DNA from: CBDATB01 sp965199745
GTDB lineage: Bacteria; Bacteroidota; Bacteroidia; Cytophagales; Flammeovirgaceae
Direction: 5' to 3'
NCBI GenBank assembly: GCA_965199745.1
Contig: CBDATB010000013.1
Location: 186,001 to 250,000 of the forward strand
DNA: 64,000 bases
Made by a program: the position numbers and the translations under genes. The first letter of the stretch is position 1. The number at the start of each line of letters is the position of its first letter. The notes under the pieces are model-generated. The model was given only the letters and a program-made list of their open reading frames with translations, did no database searches and was not told the origin of the DNA. Positions 44,915-52,390 of this stretch are shown here, one piece after another.

Positions 44915-45172
44915 CTACTTTAAAGGTTCTATTGGGTTAGGTTTAATACCTTTTTGACATTTTTCCCAGTTTTCAAATAATTCATTTTTATGTAACTCCA
45001 TCTACTCAAAAGTCAGTTTTAAAGCTCGTTTAGGCATAAAACCTTTAACCACTTCATCGTTCAGGTTAATTAAAACTTTATATCCTTGATATTCTACGTG
45101 AAAATGTGGCGGGTTATGCTCGTCAAAAAACATCCTCACTATTATTCCATAGAATCTACTTATCTCAGGCAT
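44915..45172 (-). pseudogene. DUF4160 protein (copy 2), amber codon at a conserved Trp position
   Basis: ATG at 45172 opens MPEISRFYGIIVRMFFDEHN, PPHFHVEYQGYKVLINL and GFMPKRALKLTFE. A TAG follows at 45002-45004, then MELHKNELFENWEKCQKG and PIEPLK. Family members normally read a Trp before the MELHK/EIHK helix, so TGG to TAG is the likely change. Otherwise full-length at about 85 residues. Confidence 0.78.
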
Positions 45173-45223
45173 TGATTGTCTTTTTGGTAAAAATAATACT
45201 TTCTAAAGAAATTTACAATCCGA

Positions 45224-45334
45224 CTAATCTTGAACTTCCATTTTAGTGAAGAAGTATTTGAAATTCCAATAAGTCCAATATAGAAATGCAAGTCCAATAG
45301 TAATTACAGATAGTACTAACAAGCCAAGAAACAT
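45224..45334 (-). CDS. Small single-helix membrane protein (36 residues)
   Basis: MFLGLLVLSVITIGLAFLYW followed by TYWNFKYFFTKMEVQD: one hydrophobic helix with a short charged tail. The start overlaps the end of the truncated endonuclease gene by 19 bp. Could be a real small membrane protein or the end of a larger lost gene. No similarity recognised. Confidence 0.35.
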   Translation of the reverse strand: MFLGLLVLSVITIGLAFLYWTYWNFKYFFTKMEVQD

Positions 45335-45816
45335 GATAAATCTTTATGAACTATTATATCTTCTGGGGAAACAAATGGAATAATTGGATTGGTTAAAAAT
45401 TCAGACTCGTTTAAAAAATTAACATTAGCCGTTTTCATTAGCCTGTAATTGAAAAGGAAATATGGTGTTTTATAATTTCCAGTAATTATAGGTAGAAAAT
45501 AGAAGCAAATCTGTTTACTAGGATTTTCTTCTAGTATATACATAGTCAAAGCAGTTGAAAAACTTTGAAAGCTGGAATTTCTTCCAGCTACTCTTTCATC
45601 TGAAAAAGAAATGTAATTTACATTTTCGTGAAAAAATAGTTTTGCTAGGCGACCTTTATTGTAGCCTGAATTGTCAAACTCTACTGTATAGTCTGTAAGT
45701 CCAGTTATTTTTTCACAAATATCAGCTAGAATAGACAGTCTCGATAGGTCTTGATACAGTCCTCCCTTCTGAAAGTTGTTCTTTATCACAAAATGTGGTG
45801 TTTCCGTTCTCGTCAT
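45316..45816 (-). pseudogene. Probable type II restriction endonuclease, C-terminally truncated
   Basis: 166 residues starting MTRTETPHFVIKNNFQKGGL, directly 3 bp after the double methylase, the usual place of the cognate endonuclease. Contains FDNSGYNKGRLAKLFFHE and FVSPEDIIVHKDL, then ends in SCFLAC, which is the neighbouring small membrane gene read in another frame. So the C-terminal part was cut off by a deletion near 45340. No PD-(D/E)XK set could be assigned with confidence. The endonuclease call rests mainly on context. Confidence 0.5.
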
Positions 45817-45819
45817 AAT

Positions 45820-47572
45820 TTAAAACCAATTTTTTAATTCTTCATTTGTTTGTCCTTTATGTTCAATAACATATGATATCATAAAGCGAATTGCTTTACT
45901 GCTTAAATAATCTGCAAACTCGAAAAGTACTTTTTCAGCTTCTAATCCCCAACCTTTGAACCCTCTTTTACCATCATTGTATGCTCCAGTTATAAGACGA
46001 TATGGTGGGTCTAAATAGACAAAGGGTTCATTGTCTATAAACTCTGGAATTTTGGTGTAATCAATATTCTTTTCTTTTATGATTCTTGAGAAGGAAATCA
46101 TTTTCTCTAAAACTTTATCATTGGACCAATGCATACCTACAGGATTATTAAAATCGTGGTCACCGTTGAACCTTATTTGTTGATTAAAACCATATAGAAT
46201 GATTGTATAAAGTAATTTAGGGTCACGCTTTGAAAAAGGTAAAGAGTTGTAGTAATCTCTTGCCTCAATATAACTCTTGGAATCTTGTTTTTTCAGATTA
46301 AATTTTTTGATAATTCTTTTCATATAGAGTAGATACTGGTAAGTATCATTAACTCTGAACGATTCTACCAAATCTTTTACAAAATGGTTTAATTCATTAT
46401 AAATTATTTTATTTGAACTTGAATTAATGCCAACATTGAAATCACCACCGAAACCATCAATAAAAGTTTCCACATTTTTTTGAAAAAAAACATTTTAATT
46501 CATTAATCATTTTAGCCTTACTTCCAATGTAGTTTAAAGGGGATTCAAATTTCACGTTTTCTTCGTCCTTTCTTTCTACATAAAATAAATACTCAAAGTG
46601 TTCTTTTTTTCCTCTAGATTTAGAGTTTGTGTATTTACTGTAAGATATTTTTTGACATTTATAAGTTTCTTGCTTACCGTATCTTTTAAGACTTGCTTCT
46701 ATAAGGCTTTTCGACAGAAAGCCATCTGTACTATAACTAAAAATGATATGTTTAGCTTTGGCTTTTGATATGATTCTATCGAATAGAATATGTGATTTAT
46801 AGTTCTTTGACCAATCCGAACGCATTGGTGTTGTTGTTCTGGAACCAGTCACAGGACTAATTGAAGGTTTGTCATCCAAAACTAAAGTTTGTAAAACACG
46901 ATATTGAGTACCATACTGATTTTGAGTATATGGTGGGTCAAGATATAGTATATCACATTCTATATTCTCAATAATATCTTTAATTTTATGATTGTAGAAT
47001 TTGATATTAAGAGGTTCTGATTCTTTAGCTATTACTCTTTGAAAAACAATTGGCTTTTTTGCTCTTGGGTCCCAATGTTTTAGGAAAGATCCATAAACCC
47101 CTGCAGTATTTGATACATAAGAAATGGATTCTATTAAACTAGCCAGTAAATAAGAATACTCATAATCTGTTATTAAATTTTATTTTTTCCACTGCTCAAT
47201 AGTTTGTCTGAAATAATCAATTCGACCTGCATTTTCAATTGAAAAATACATTCTTTCAGAACCTCCTTTTGAGTAATTCTCGTAGAAAAAACCTTTTATA
47301 ATTTTATTGTTAGAGTTGAAAAAATCAAAAGGGTCAAAGCTAAGTGTTTCAAAATTACAATTATTAGAAGTTAAGCGACCTTTCGTATAAATAACAGACC
47401 ATTGAATCATATCATTTACTATTACGTTTAAATAATCTTTTAATGAGTCTGCCACAGATCCTGTTCCACAAAAAGCATCGAAAAATGTTAGATTACTTTT
47501 TAATAATCCTTTTTTCTCTAATAGGTTCTTAATCTATACAGTAATCAATTCTTTATTTCCAATAAACCTCAT
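45820..47572 (-). pseudogene. Fused double D12-class N6-adenine DNA methyltransferase, three lesions
   Basis: Two Dam-like (D12) domains in one polypeptide. First domain from 47572: MRFIGNKELITV, a TAG, IKNLLEKKGLLKSNL, motif I FFDAFCGTGSVAD, VNDMIQWSVIYTKGRL, a TAA after QTIEQWKK, NLITDYEYSYL and catalytic ILYLDPPYTQNQYG. It ends at FEYLFYVERK. Second domain: SPLNYIGSKAKMINEL, a frameshift in an A-run near 46475, VETFIDGFGGDFNVGI and catalytic VYLDPPYRLITGAY. The M.FokI-like double layout serves asymmetric sites methylated on both strands. Total length about 580 residues when repaired. Confidence 0.78.
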
Positions 47573-47585
47573 TAAAATATTTTTT

Positions 47586-48353
47586 TCAATTTATTTTTTG
47601 TATGGTATTGTTTTCTAAATCTTTAATAATTTCTATCCCGACAGAATTTCTACCATTTAGTTTCGCCATTTTGCTTGTAGTTCCACTTCCAAGGAAAGGG
47701 TCTAATACGGTTTCTCCCGAATAGGAATACAATTTTATCAATCGGTAAGGCAATTCATCGGGAAATGCTGCAATTCCTCTCTCAAGTTTAGAACCCGGCA
47801 TAACATTTGTCATTTCCCAGATAGTTTTGAACCAGCCGTTTTTTTTAAACTCTTCTGTATTTATTTTTGATTTTTCTCGTACTTCTTTAGAAACCTACCG
47901 GTAATCAAATTTCCCTTTCTGAAAAATCACAATACTTTCCAACAAATTATCGGGATAAAAATACATGGGAAAAGGGTTCTGTAGTAAAACTCCGCTTCGT
48001 CTGCTAATTCTTAAATATCCATCAGGTTTCTTCCAAATAATCTTATCACGGTATTGAAATCCTGCTTCCTGAAAGATTTTAATGGCATCTGCCGTAATGG
48101 GATACTTCTGTCCGGCTACAAGCATATCATCAATATTTAGTGCAAAGATTCTACCTGATTGTAATACCCGAAAAGATTCGTTAGCCATTTGCCGTAAGAC
48201 ATTCAGGTAGTTTTCATAATTTTTAAAGAAACCGTCATAGTCAAAAGGAGCATTGAAATACGGAGGTGAAGTTACTATTAAATGAATACTTTCGTCTGAC
48301 AGTTCTACCATACTCATACTGTTACCAAATATTATTTTATGATTTGTATTCAT
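47586..48353 (-). pseudogene. Beta-class DNA methyltransferase (TSPPY), one in-frame TAG
   Basis: From the ATG at 48353 (MNTNHKIIFGNSMSMVELSD) the frame has motif IV LIVTSPPYFNAPFDYDG, GRIFALNIDDMLVAG, and YRDKIIWKKPDGYLRISRRS. A TAG at 47895-47897 interrupts KFDYR / VSKEVREKSKINTEEF. The end carries WFKTIWEMTNVMPGS and motif I GETVLDPFLGSGTTSKMAKL. The SPPY motif suggests N4-cytosine or N6-adenine methylation. It lies 13 bp upstream of the double D12 gene and completes an RM operon. Only one mutation separates it from an intact gene. Confidence 0.8.
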
Positions 48354-48405
48354 TGATGTTGAAAATATTATTTCATATCGGGTTTTAGTGTTGCGTTTAA
48401 ATTGC

Positions 48406-48461
48406 TCATAACGGTTCGTGTAAACGCCTGTGCGTAGCATTTCGTTTACACATGGTTTTTT
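48406..48461 (-). repeat. attC-like site 10 (shortest, about 56 bp)
   Basis: Left core TCATAAC, arm CGTGTAAACGCCTGTGCGTAG; right arm CATTTCGTTTACACATG with GTTTTTT core. The stem GTGTAAACG/CGTTTACAC is perfect. Starts 22 bp after the DnaJ-like gene stop. Confidence 0.65.
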
Positions 48462-48482
48462 GCTGTTGCTTGTTCCACGTTT

Positions 48483-48995
48483 TCAGGCATACAAAAACTT
48501 TAAATTGATTATTAGAACTAAAACGATAAATATTATTAAAAACACGAAAGGCAGATAGTAAACAAAGTTTTCGATTGGTCTGTCGACCTTAGAAATAGTC
48601 CTATTTAAAAAATCATCTACTGAATCAAGCGAGAATTTTATACTTCTTATCCAATTGTTTAAGTCATTAATTTCTTTAGAGTATTTTTCTTTTACTGTTT
48701 GTTCTTTTTCTTTTCGTCTTTCTTGATTAAAATTTGTTTGAGAGCTTTCTTTATAAACTGCGATATCTGATGTTGAACCGTATAGTTCTTGATAGATTTT
48801 ATTGTACGTTTCTCTTTTTATGGGATTCGACAAAATCTCATATGCTTCATTAATTTCCTGCATTCTTTTCATAGAATTTGGATTCGAATTCTTGTCTGGA
48901 TGCCAAAAAACAGCAAGTTTTCTAAACGCCTTTTTAATCTCACTTTGAGAGGCAGAAAAACTAACATTAAGTATTTTGTAATAGTCTTTAATCAT
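48483..48995 (-). CDS. J-domain (DnaJ-like) membrane-anchored protein
   Basis: 170 residues. The J domain (residues 1-66) has KDYYKILNVSFSASQSEIKK and the essential HPD in FWHPDKNSNPN, then EINEAYEILSNPIKRETYN. A charged coiled region and a C-terminal membrane helix (FVYYLPFVFLIIFIVLVLII) follow. It lacks the Gly/Phe and zinc domains of true DnaJ, so it would recruit Hsp70 at a membrane. Its ATG overlaps the stop of the upstream membrane-protein relic (ATGA), suggesting translational coupling. Intact. Confidence 0.85.
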   Translation of the reverse strand: MIKDYYKILNVSFSASQSEIKKAFRKLAVFWHPDKNSNPNSMKRMQEINEAYEILSNPIKRETYNKIYQELYGSTSDIAVYKESSQTNFNQERRKEKEQTVKEKYSKEINDLNNWIRSIKFSLDSVDDFLNRTISKVDRPIENFVYYLPFVFLIIFIVLVLIINLKFLYA

Positions 48996-49425
48996 TGATA
49001 AAAATTGTCAAAAAAATCATCATAATCTTTACTTTTTCTTATGTGTTTCTCCATACGAGTGAAATAGGCTCTTTTCTTTTTCAAATATCCTGCATAAGTA
49101 CTAAATCAGTAATGTTCATCATAAACGTAAAAAAGCCAATAAATACCCAAATGCCTGTTATCAACATTGGAATAACTGCAAATCCATTTTCATATACAAA
49201 TCCATTTTCAACTTCCGCTAAAAAGAGAATTATAAAAATCGGTAACGAAATCAATGCACCTGTTAAAAACTTAAAAAGCCTGCTAAATTGATTAGTAATA
49301 GTGTCATTAGGGTCTATTAGTGAGAAGTCTGGTTGTGTTTGCAGTTTCTTTTTTAAATCAATGTATTCATACTCCGAAATTGCATTCGGTTCTCGAAATG
49401 AATAATGCGTTACATGTATATACAT
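48992..49425 (-). pseudogene. Small two-helix membrane protein, frameshifted near its end
   Basis: From the ATG at 49425: MYIHVTHYSFREPNAISEYE, a soluble stretch, then two membrane segments (LTGALISLPIFIILFLA and PMLITGIWVFIGFFTFMM). The frame as given ends DLVLMQDI. A one-base change would continue AGYLKKKRAYFTRMEKHIRK and DYDDFFDNFYQ to a TGA that overlaps the DnaJ-like start. The overlap supports the longer version as the original gene. Family unknown. Confidence 0.55.
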
Positions 49426-49436
49426 TGTTATAATAT

Positions 49437-49667
49437 TTAATGTTTGGTGTCTTTCGGTGGATTAGGGTCGTTTCCGTAACTGTCTTTGTCTCTAATTTTT
49501 CCATCTTTTCCGTGAATTACAACTTCTGACTTTTGGTTTTTCGCAATTTCTTTCGCAAAATCAATCGCTTGTTTTTGTGTGTCAAATTTTTTAGTTGCTT
49601 TCGTGTTACCTGCTCCTTTTACAGTCCAGTTACTCTCTTTTTTTACAACGTGTTGATTCTTTCCCAT
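49437..49667 (-). CDS. DUF2188-like small protein
   Basis: 76 residues from the ATG at 49667 (MGKNQHVVKKESNWTVKGAG). The next block is NTKATKKFDTQKQAIDFAKE, then KNQKSEVVIHGKDGKIRDKD. This is the compact pattern of DUF2188 proteins (conserved HVVP...W.V...A..A...T..EAI..A...A). Function unknown. The upstream gene overlaps its first 38 bases in another frame. Intact. Confidence 0.75.
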   Translation of the reverse strand: MGKNQHVVKKESNWTVKGAGNTKATKKFDTQKQAIDFAKEIAKNQKSEVVIHGKDGKIRDKDSYGNDPNPPKDTKH

Positions 49668-50130
49668 AATTGTTAATAAGAAGATTTTGTGTATTCCCAA
49701 CGCTCGTGTAAGCTATGTATTTATAGTACCCTTTCATATTTCCATAAGAATCAAAAAGTTCATAACGCTTGTACAAATCATTCCATTTTTTAGTTTCCTT
49801 GTGGTTTCCGTAAGAATCATATGTTTCATTGCGATTATATAGGTTATTCTTTTTTTCATAACCTTCTAGACCACCATATGAGTCATATGTTTCTTTTCGA
49901 TTGTACAAATTGTTTTGCTTTTCGTACTTAATCATATTTCCATTAGCGTCAAAGTACTCAATTCTGTTATAAAGTGAGTTTTCTTTTGCGTACCCAACCA
50001 TATTTCCATATGAATCAAAAAATTCTGTTCTTTGATAAAGGCTATTATACTTTTGGGTATAATCCTGTGCAAATGTTTGCGTAGTAACCAAAAGTCCTAC
50101 TGCAATTAATAATGTTTTTAAAATTTTCAT
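49630..50130 (-). CDS. Secreted protein with five YD-like repeats
   Basis: 166 residues. Signal peptide MKILKTLLIAVGLLVTTQ, cleavage near FAQ. Then five 21-residue repeats of the form LYNRxExxDSYGNMxGYxKxN. The last 25 residues (NTQNLLINNYGKESTRCKKR) lie in the overlap with the DUF2188 gene and look non-homologous to the repeats. The original C-terminus may therefore have been replaced by fusion. Such repeats resemble short YD/MORN-like beta-hairpins in surface proteins. No known function. Confidence 0.62.
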   Translation of the reverse strand: MKILKTLLIAVGLLVTTQTFAQDYTQKYNSLYQRTEFFDSYGNMVGYAKENSLYNRIEYFDANGNMIKYEKQNNLYNRKETYDSYGGLEGYEKKNNLYNRNETYDSYGNHKETKKWNDLYKRYELFDSYGNMKGYYKYIAYTSVGNTQNLLINNYGKESTRCKKRE

Positions 50131-50217
50131 TTTTTCTTATTCTTTAAGATAATGCTTACTTCTGTTTATCGTCTCTTTTCAGCTTATTCTGACTGTTACG
50201 GGTTTCAGTCTAATTGC

Positions 50218-50348
50218 CCATAACGGTGAGTATATGGTGTCGTAGCGGATTACGTGAGTCTTAACTTTCAGAACACCACCGAAATGCGGGCGATTAACAA
50301 AGCTCAAAAAACCACAAAATCCACTATGCAATATATACATTGTTGCCA
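50218..50348 (-). repeat. attC-like site 11 (nearest the integrase)
   Basis: About 131 bp. Left core CCATAAC, arm GTATATGGTGTCGTAGCGGATT; right arm AATCCACTATGCAATATATAC and right core GTTGCCA. Best-paired long site: the arms align over some 25 bases with a few unpaired bases on one side, as expected for attC. Confidence 0.75.
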
Positions 50349-50355
50349 TTAGTTT

Positions 50356-51024
50356 TTATTCATCTTCAAGTTTTTTTTTCTATTACTCCAAGTATTTTTC
50401 TAAAATCATTTTCAAGCTTATTCATTGTAGTAGGTATATCATCTCTTACTCTATCTCCTGCTTTTTTTGCCATTTCATATGTCATTTGAGATGTAGGCAT
50501 TCCAAAAGTATGACCGAATGAATAGTCAGAATGTGATTCCCTAAATTTCTTTTGAAGTTCTTCTATTAATGAACAAGTGTCTCTTTCAAAATATATTTTA
50601 TTCGTACTATAATATTTAAAAAATCATTTGCTTTTTCGGCTGATTGATTAACTCTTTCGAGTTCTTCTTTTTCAACTGTTTCCGTATCCTTACCTGTGAT
50701 GTTCCGAAATGATTGTGTCATATCTAACATTGCATCGTTCAAGTCAACAAGTTTATGGTAAAGAGTTTCTATAACATATGATTTCTTTGAATAAAGTTGT
50801 AGCTGCTTACCATATGTTAAATTAAGGTCAGCTCGATAACTTTCAATTTCTTTTTCAAATTTTAGTTTGGCAATTTCGTTTTCTGATGTTAGTTGATTCT
50901 TGAATTTTTCTAAATCCTTGTTAAGTAATTGTTCAATTATCTTTTTTGCAAGAAATCCAATTACTGAAACAATAAACGCTGTACCAATAGAATATAGGCC
51001 GAAGTATTTAAGTAATTCACTCAT
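50356..51024 (-). pseudogene. Membrane-anchored coiled-coil protein, frameshifted (first cassette)
   Basis: ATG at 51024: MSELLKYFGLYSIGTAFIVS gives one N-terminal membrane helix, followed by a long charged coiled coil (LLNKDLEKFKNQLTSENEIA). Near 50605 the frame shifts from ANDFLNIIV into KIYFERDTCSLIEELQKKFR, SDYSFGHTFGMPTSQMTYEM and DRVRDDIPTTMNKL. A second shift in an A-run precedes the EDE end at 50356. It ends 8 bp from attC-like site 11. No family named. Together with the 68-residue gene just upstream it forms the cassette next to attI. Confidence 0.6.
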
Positions 51025-51231
51025 CTAATCTTCTTTTGCCTGTTCTGTTTTTACAGTTGCTAATAAAATTGCTCCTGCAATAGACACTAATCCGTAAAAA
51101 ATGGGAATATTAGATGCTCCTCGTCCAAAAATATAGTAATCATTCCTGAGCAAATGCCAGCGAAATTGATAGGATAGAGCGAGTAACATTCCAATTAAAG
51201 AAAATCCTATTAGAATGTACCCTAAAATCAT
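51025..51231 (-). CDS. Small two-helix membrane protein (68 residues)
   Basis: MILGYILIGFSLIGMLLALS and PIFYGLVSIAGAILLATV are two membrane helices separated by a polar loop (RWHLLRNDYYIFGRGASN). Its stop codon directly abuts the start of the next gene. First gene of the first cassette, about 40 bp from the attI candidate. Unknown function. Intact. Confidence 0.6.
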   Translation of the reverse strand: MILGYILIGFSLIGMLLALSYQFRWHLLRNDYYIFGRGASNIPIFYGLVSIAGAILLATVKTEQAKED

Positions 51232-51270
51232 TTTTACTTTTTATAAATTTTTCATATTCTCTGTTTTTTA

Positions 51271-51286
51271 AATTAACGGCAACTTG
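51271..51286 (-). other. Candidate attI core between integrase relic and first cassette
   Basis: On the cassette strand the sequence AAGTTGCCGTTAATTT contains the GTTGCC core seen at attC sites 6, 7 and 11. It lies between the divergent integrase frame (start 51373) and the first cassette gene (start 51231), where attI is expected. No inverted-repeat partner is present next to it, also as expected for attI. Confidence 0.5.
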
Positions 51287-51372
51287 TTTATATAGCAACA
51301 AATGCAATATTTTATTTTTTGCTTTTACAATATTTCAATTAATTTTGTTGTATCTTTTTTTTTAAATGAGAG

Positions 51373-51836
51373 TTGTCGTTAAAAATATTTTTCACAGAAA
51401 ACAAAAAGATTCTTATCTTTTTGTTTGCGTATAATCAAAAACTCATTGACGAGTTTGAAAAAAGAGGTGCAAAATATTCAGTTACCTATAAAGGTTGGTA
51501 TATTCCCTATGATAAACAAAAGTATAAAGAGATTAAAGAGCAATTGAATTTTTGTGATTTTATAGAACGATTTACAAATCCTAAAATTTTCTCGAAAAGA
51601 AAACTAAGCTCTGAAAGTAAAGATTTAATATCAAAATTTAAGACAAAATTACAAGCTAAAAACTATAGTATTTCTAGTATTAGAACTTATGTAGCTTTAA
51701 TAACACCTTTTATAGCCTCGTTAAAAGTAAATGATTTTTCTAAAAAAGATGTTGAAAATTATTTCAGCAACCATTCTTATAAATATGCATCAATTTGTAG
51801 CAGCAGTAAAGTTATTGTAGTCTGAAATTTGCTCGT
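51373..51836 (+). pseudogene. Integron-type tyrosine integrase, N-terminal relic
   Basis: TTG start at 51373 (in the AT-rich region after attI). Residues 1-75 form the extra N-terminal domain typical of Bacteroidota integrases (FLFAYNQKLIDEFEKRGAKY, then VTYKGWYIPYDKQKYKEI). Residues about 90-140 are the SAM-like core-binding domain (LISKFKTKLQAKNYSISSIR, TYVALITPFI). Near 51790 the frame shifts. The correct reading goes on as QFVAAVKLL, then TAG at 51818-51820, then SEICSS, where similarity ends. The catalytic domain (R, HxxR, Y) is absent. Orientation is divergent to the cassettes. Confidence 0.75.
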
Positions 51837-51837
51837 C

Positions 51838-52029
51838 TCAAATTTCTTTATCACTAATTACTGCTTCCGTGCTATATGGAGAGTAATCTTTCTTAAACAC
51901 TTCCATATTATCCTTGAAAAATTGAATCGTCTCCTCCCAAGTAGTATCATTCTGTCTTTCTTGTGCTTGTGTCGTTACTATGCTTCCCAACATCAAGGCT
52001 AAAAGTGTTAAAATCTTAATTTTTCTCAT
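51838..52029 (-). pseudogene. Secreted protein relic, C-terminally truncated (paralog of 41644-41948)
   Basis: ATG at 52029: MRKIKILTLLALMLGSIVTT (signal peptide), QERQNDTTWEETIQFFKDNM, then a divergent tail to KEI and stop beside the integrase relic. The homologous frame at 41.6-41.9 kb shares leader, signal peptide and QNDTTWxETIxF, but has a longer C-terminus. It lies on the far side of the integrase, where no cassette should be, so rearrangement has occurred here. Confidence 0.62.
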
Positions 52030-52053
52030 ATTTCCGTTGTGTTTTAAAATTAC

Positions 52054-52060
52054 TGGCAAC
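52054..52060 (-). repeat. Orphan attC core (TGGCAAC) beyond the integrase relic
   Basis: The sequence GTTGCCAGTAATTTTAAAAC precedes the secreted-protein relic exactly as at site 7 and (with GTTACCA) site 4. The partner arm of an attC is missing to its right, where unrelated DNA begins. Confidence 0.5.
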
Positions 52061-52390
52061 ACTGGCGTATTACATAATTTATCGTTTAATATAGAATCCA
52101 CGTTAATTCATTGCTGAAAACTACTTATCATCACCGTGCGTTAATAATTGGCAAGCAGGGAACGAAGCTATCCAAGTCCACTCAATTCCCGGCAACTACC
52201 ACCACCCTTAGAGAAAAACATACCAAATCAGCACTTGTATAAACACATAGCTATATTTTTAAGTATTAACGAGAGAGAAACTTTTTATTTGCAAGACTTG
52301 CACAATGAATTTGTATGAATGTTCGCTTAGCGAAAAGAGTGGTTTTATTTTTTAATTAGCCAAATTTACGTTTGAATAAACCTTTTCCAA
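52061..52390. other. Right boundary region, nothing recognised
   Basis: About 330 bases with no usable reading frame and no attC arm. The segment 52150-52230 (GGGAACGAAGCTATCCAAGT and on) is less AT-rich than its surroundings, but I see no gene or repeat in it. It marks the junction of array and core chromosome. Confidence 0.3.

Larger units (their letters stand above)
25554..52060. mobile_element. Decayed integron-like cassette array (attC-type sites, attI candidate, integrase relic)
   Basis: Eleven imperfect inverted repeats with conserved GTT core ends recur between groups of minus-strand genes. Each site follows a gene stop closely or overlaps it, as attC sites do. At the right end a tyrosine-integrase N-terminal relic reads rightward, divergent from the cassettes, with a matching core sequence between it and the first cassette. 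Cassette content differs from the flanks: RM, SPARTA, toxin-antitoxin, DUF genes and small secreted proteins, mostly broken. The left limit abuts the MBOAT gene; the right limit is an orphan core at 52054. Several stretches of 2-7 kb lack internal sites, so sites were lost or genes entered by other routes. Confidence 0.7.

Noticed and set aside
32335..48353. TAG reassignment or readthrough as explanation for amber codons in TIR-APAZ, DUF4160, the beta methylase and the D12 methylase
   Set aside because: TAA and TGA interruptions and frameshifts are equally common in the same region, core genes end normally with TAG, and no suppressor tRNA or PYLIS-like element was seen.
25554..52060. attC-like repeats as REP elements or terminators
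   Set aside because: They share a conserved GTT core at both ends, have arms with one-sided unpaired bases, vary in loop length, and sit only in the array, none of which fits simple terminators.
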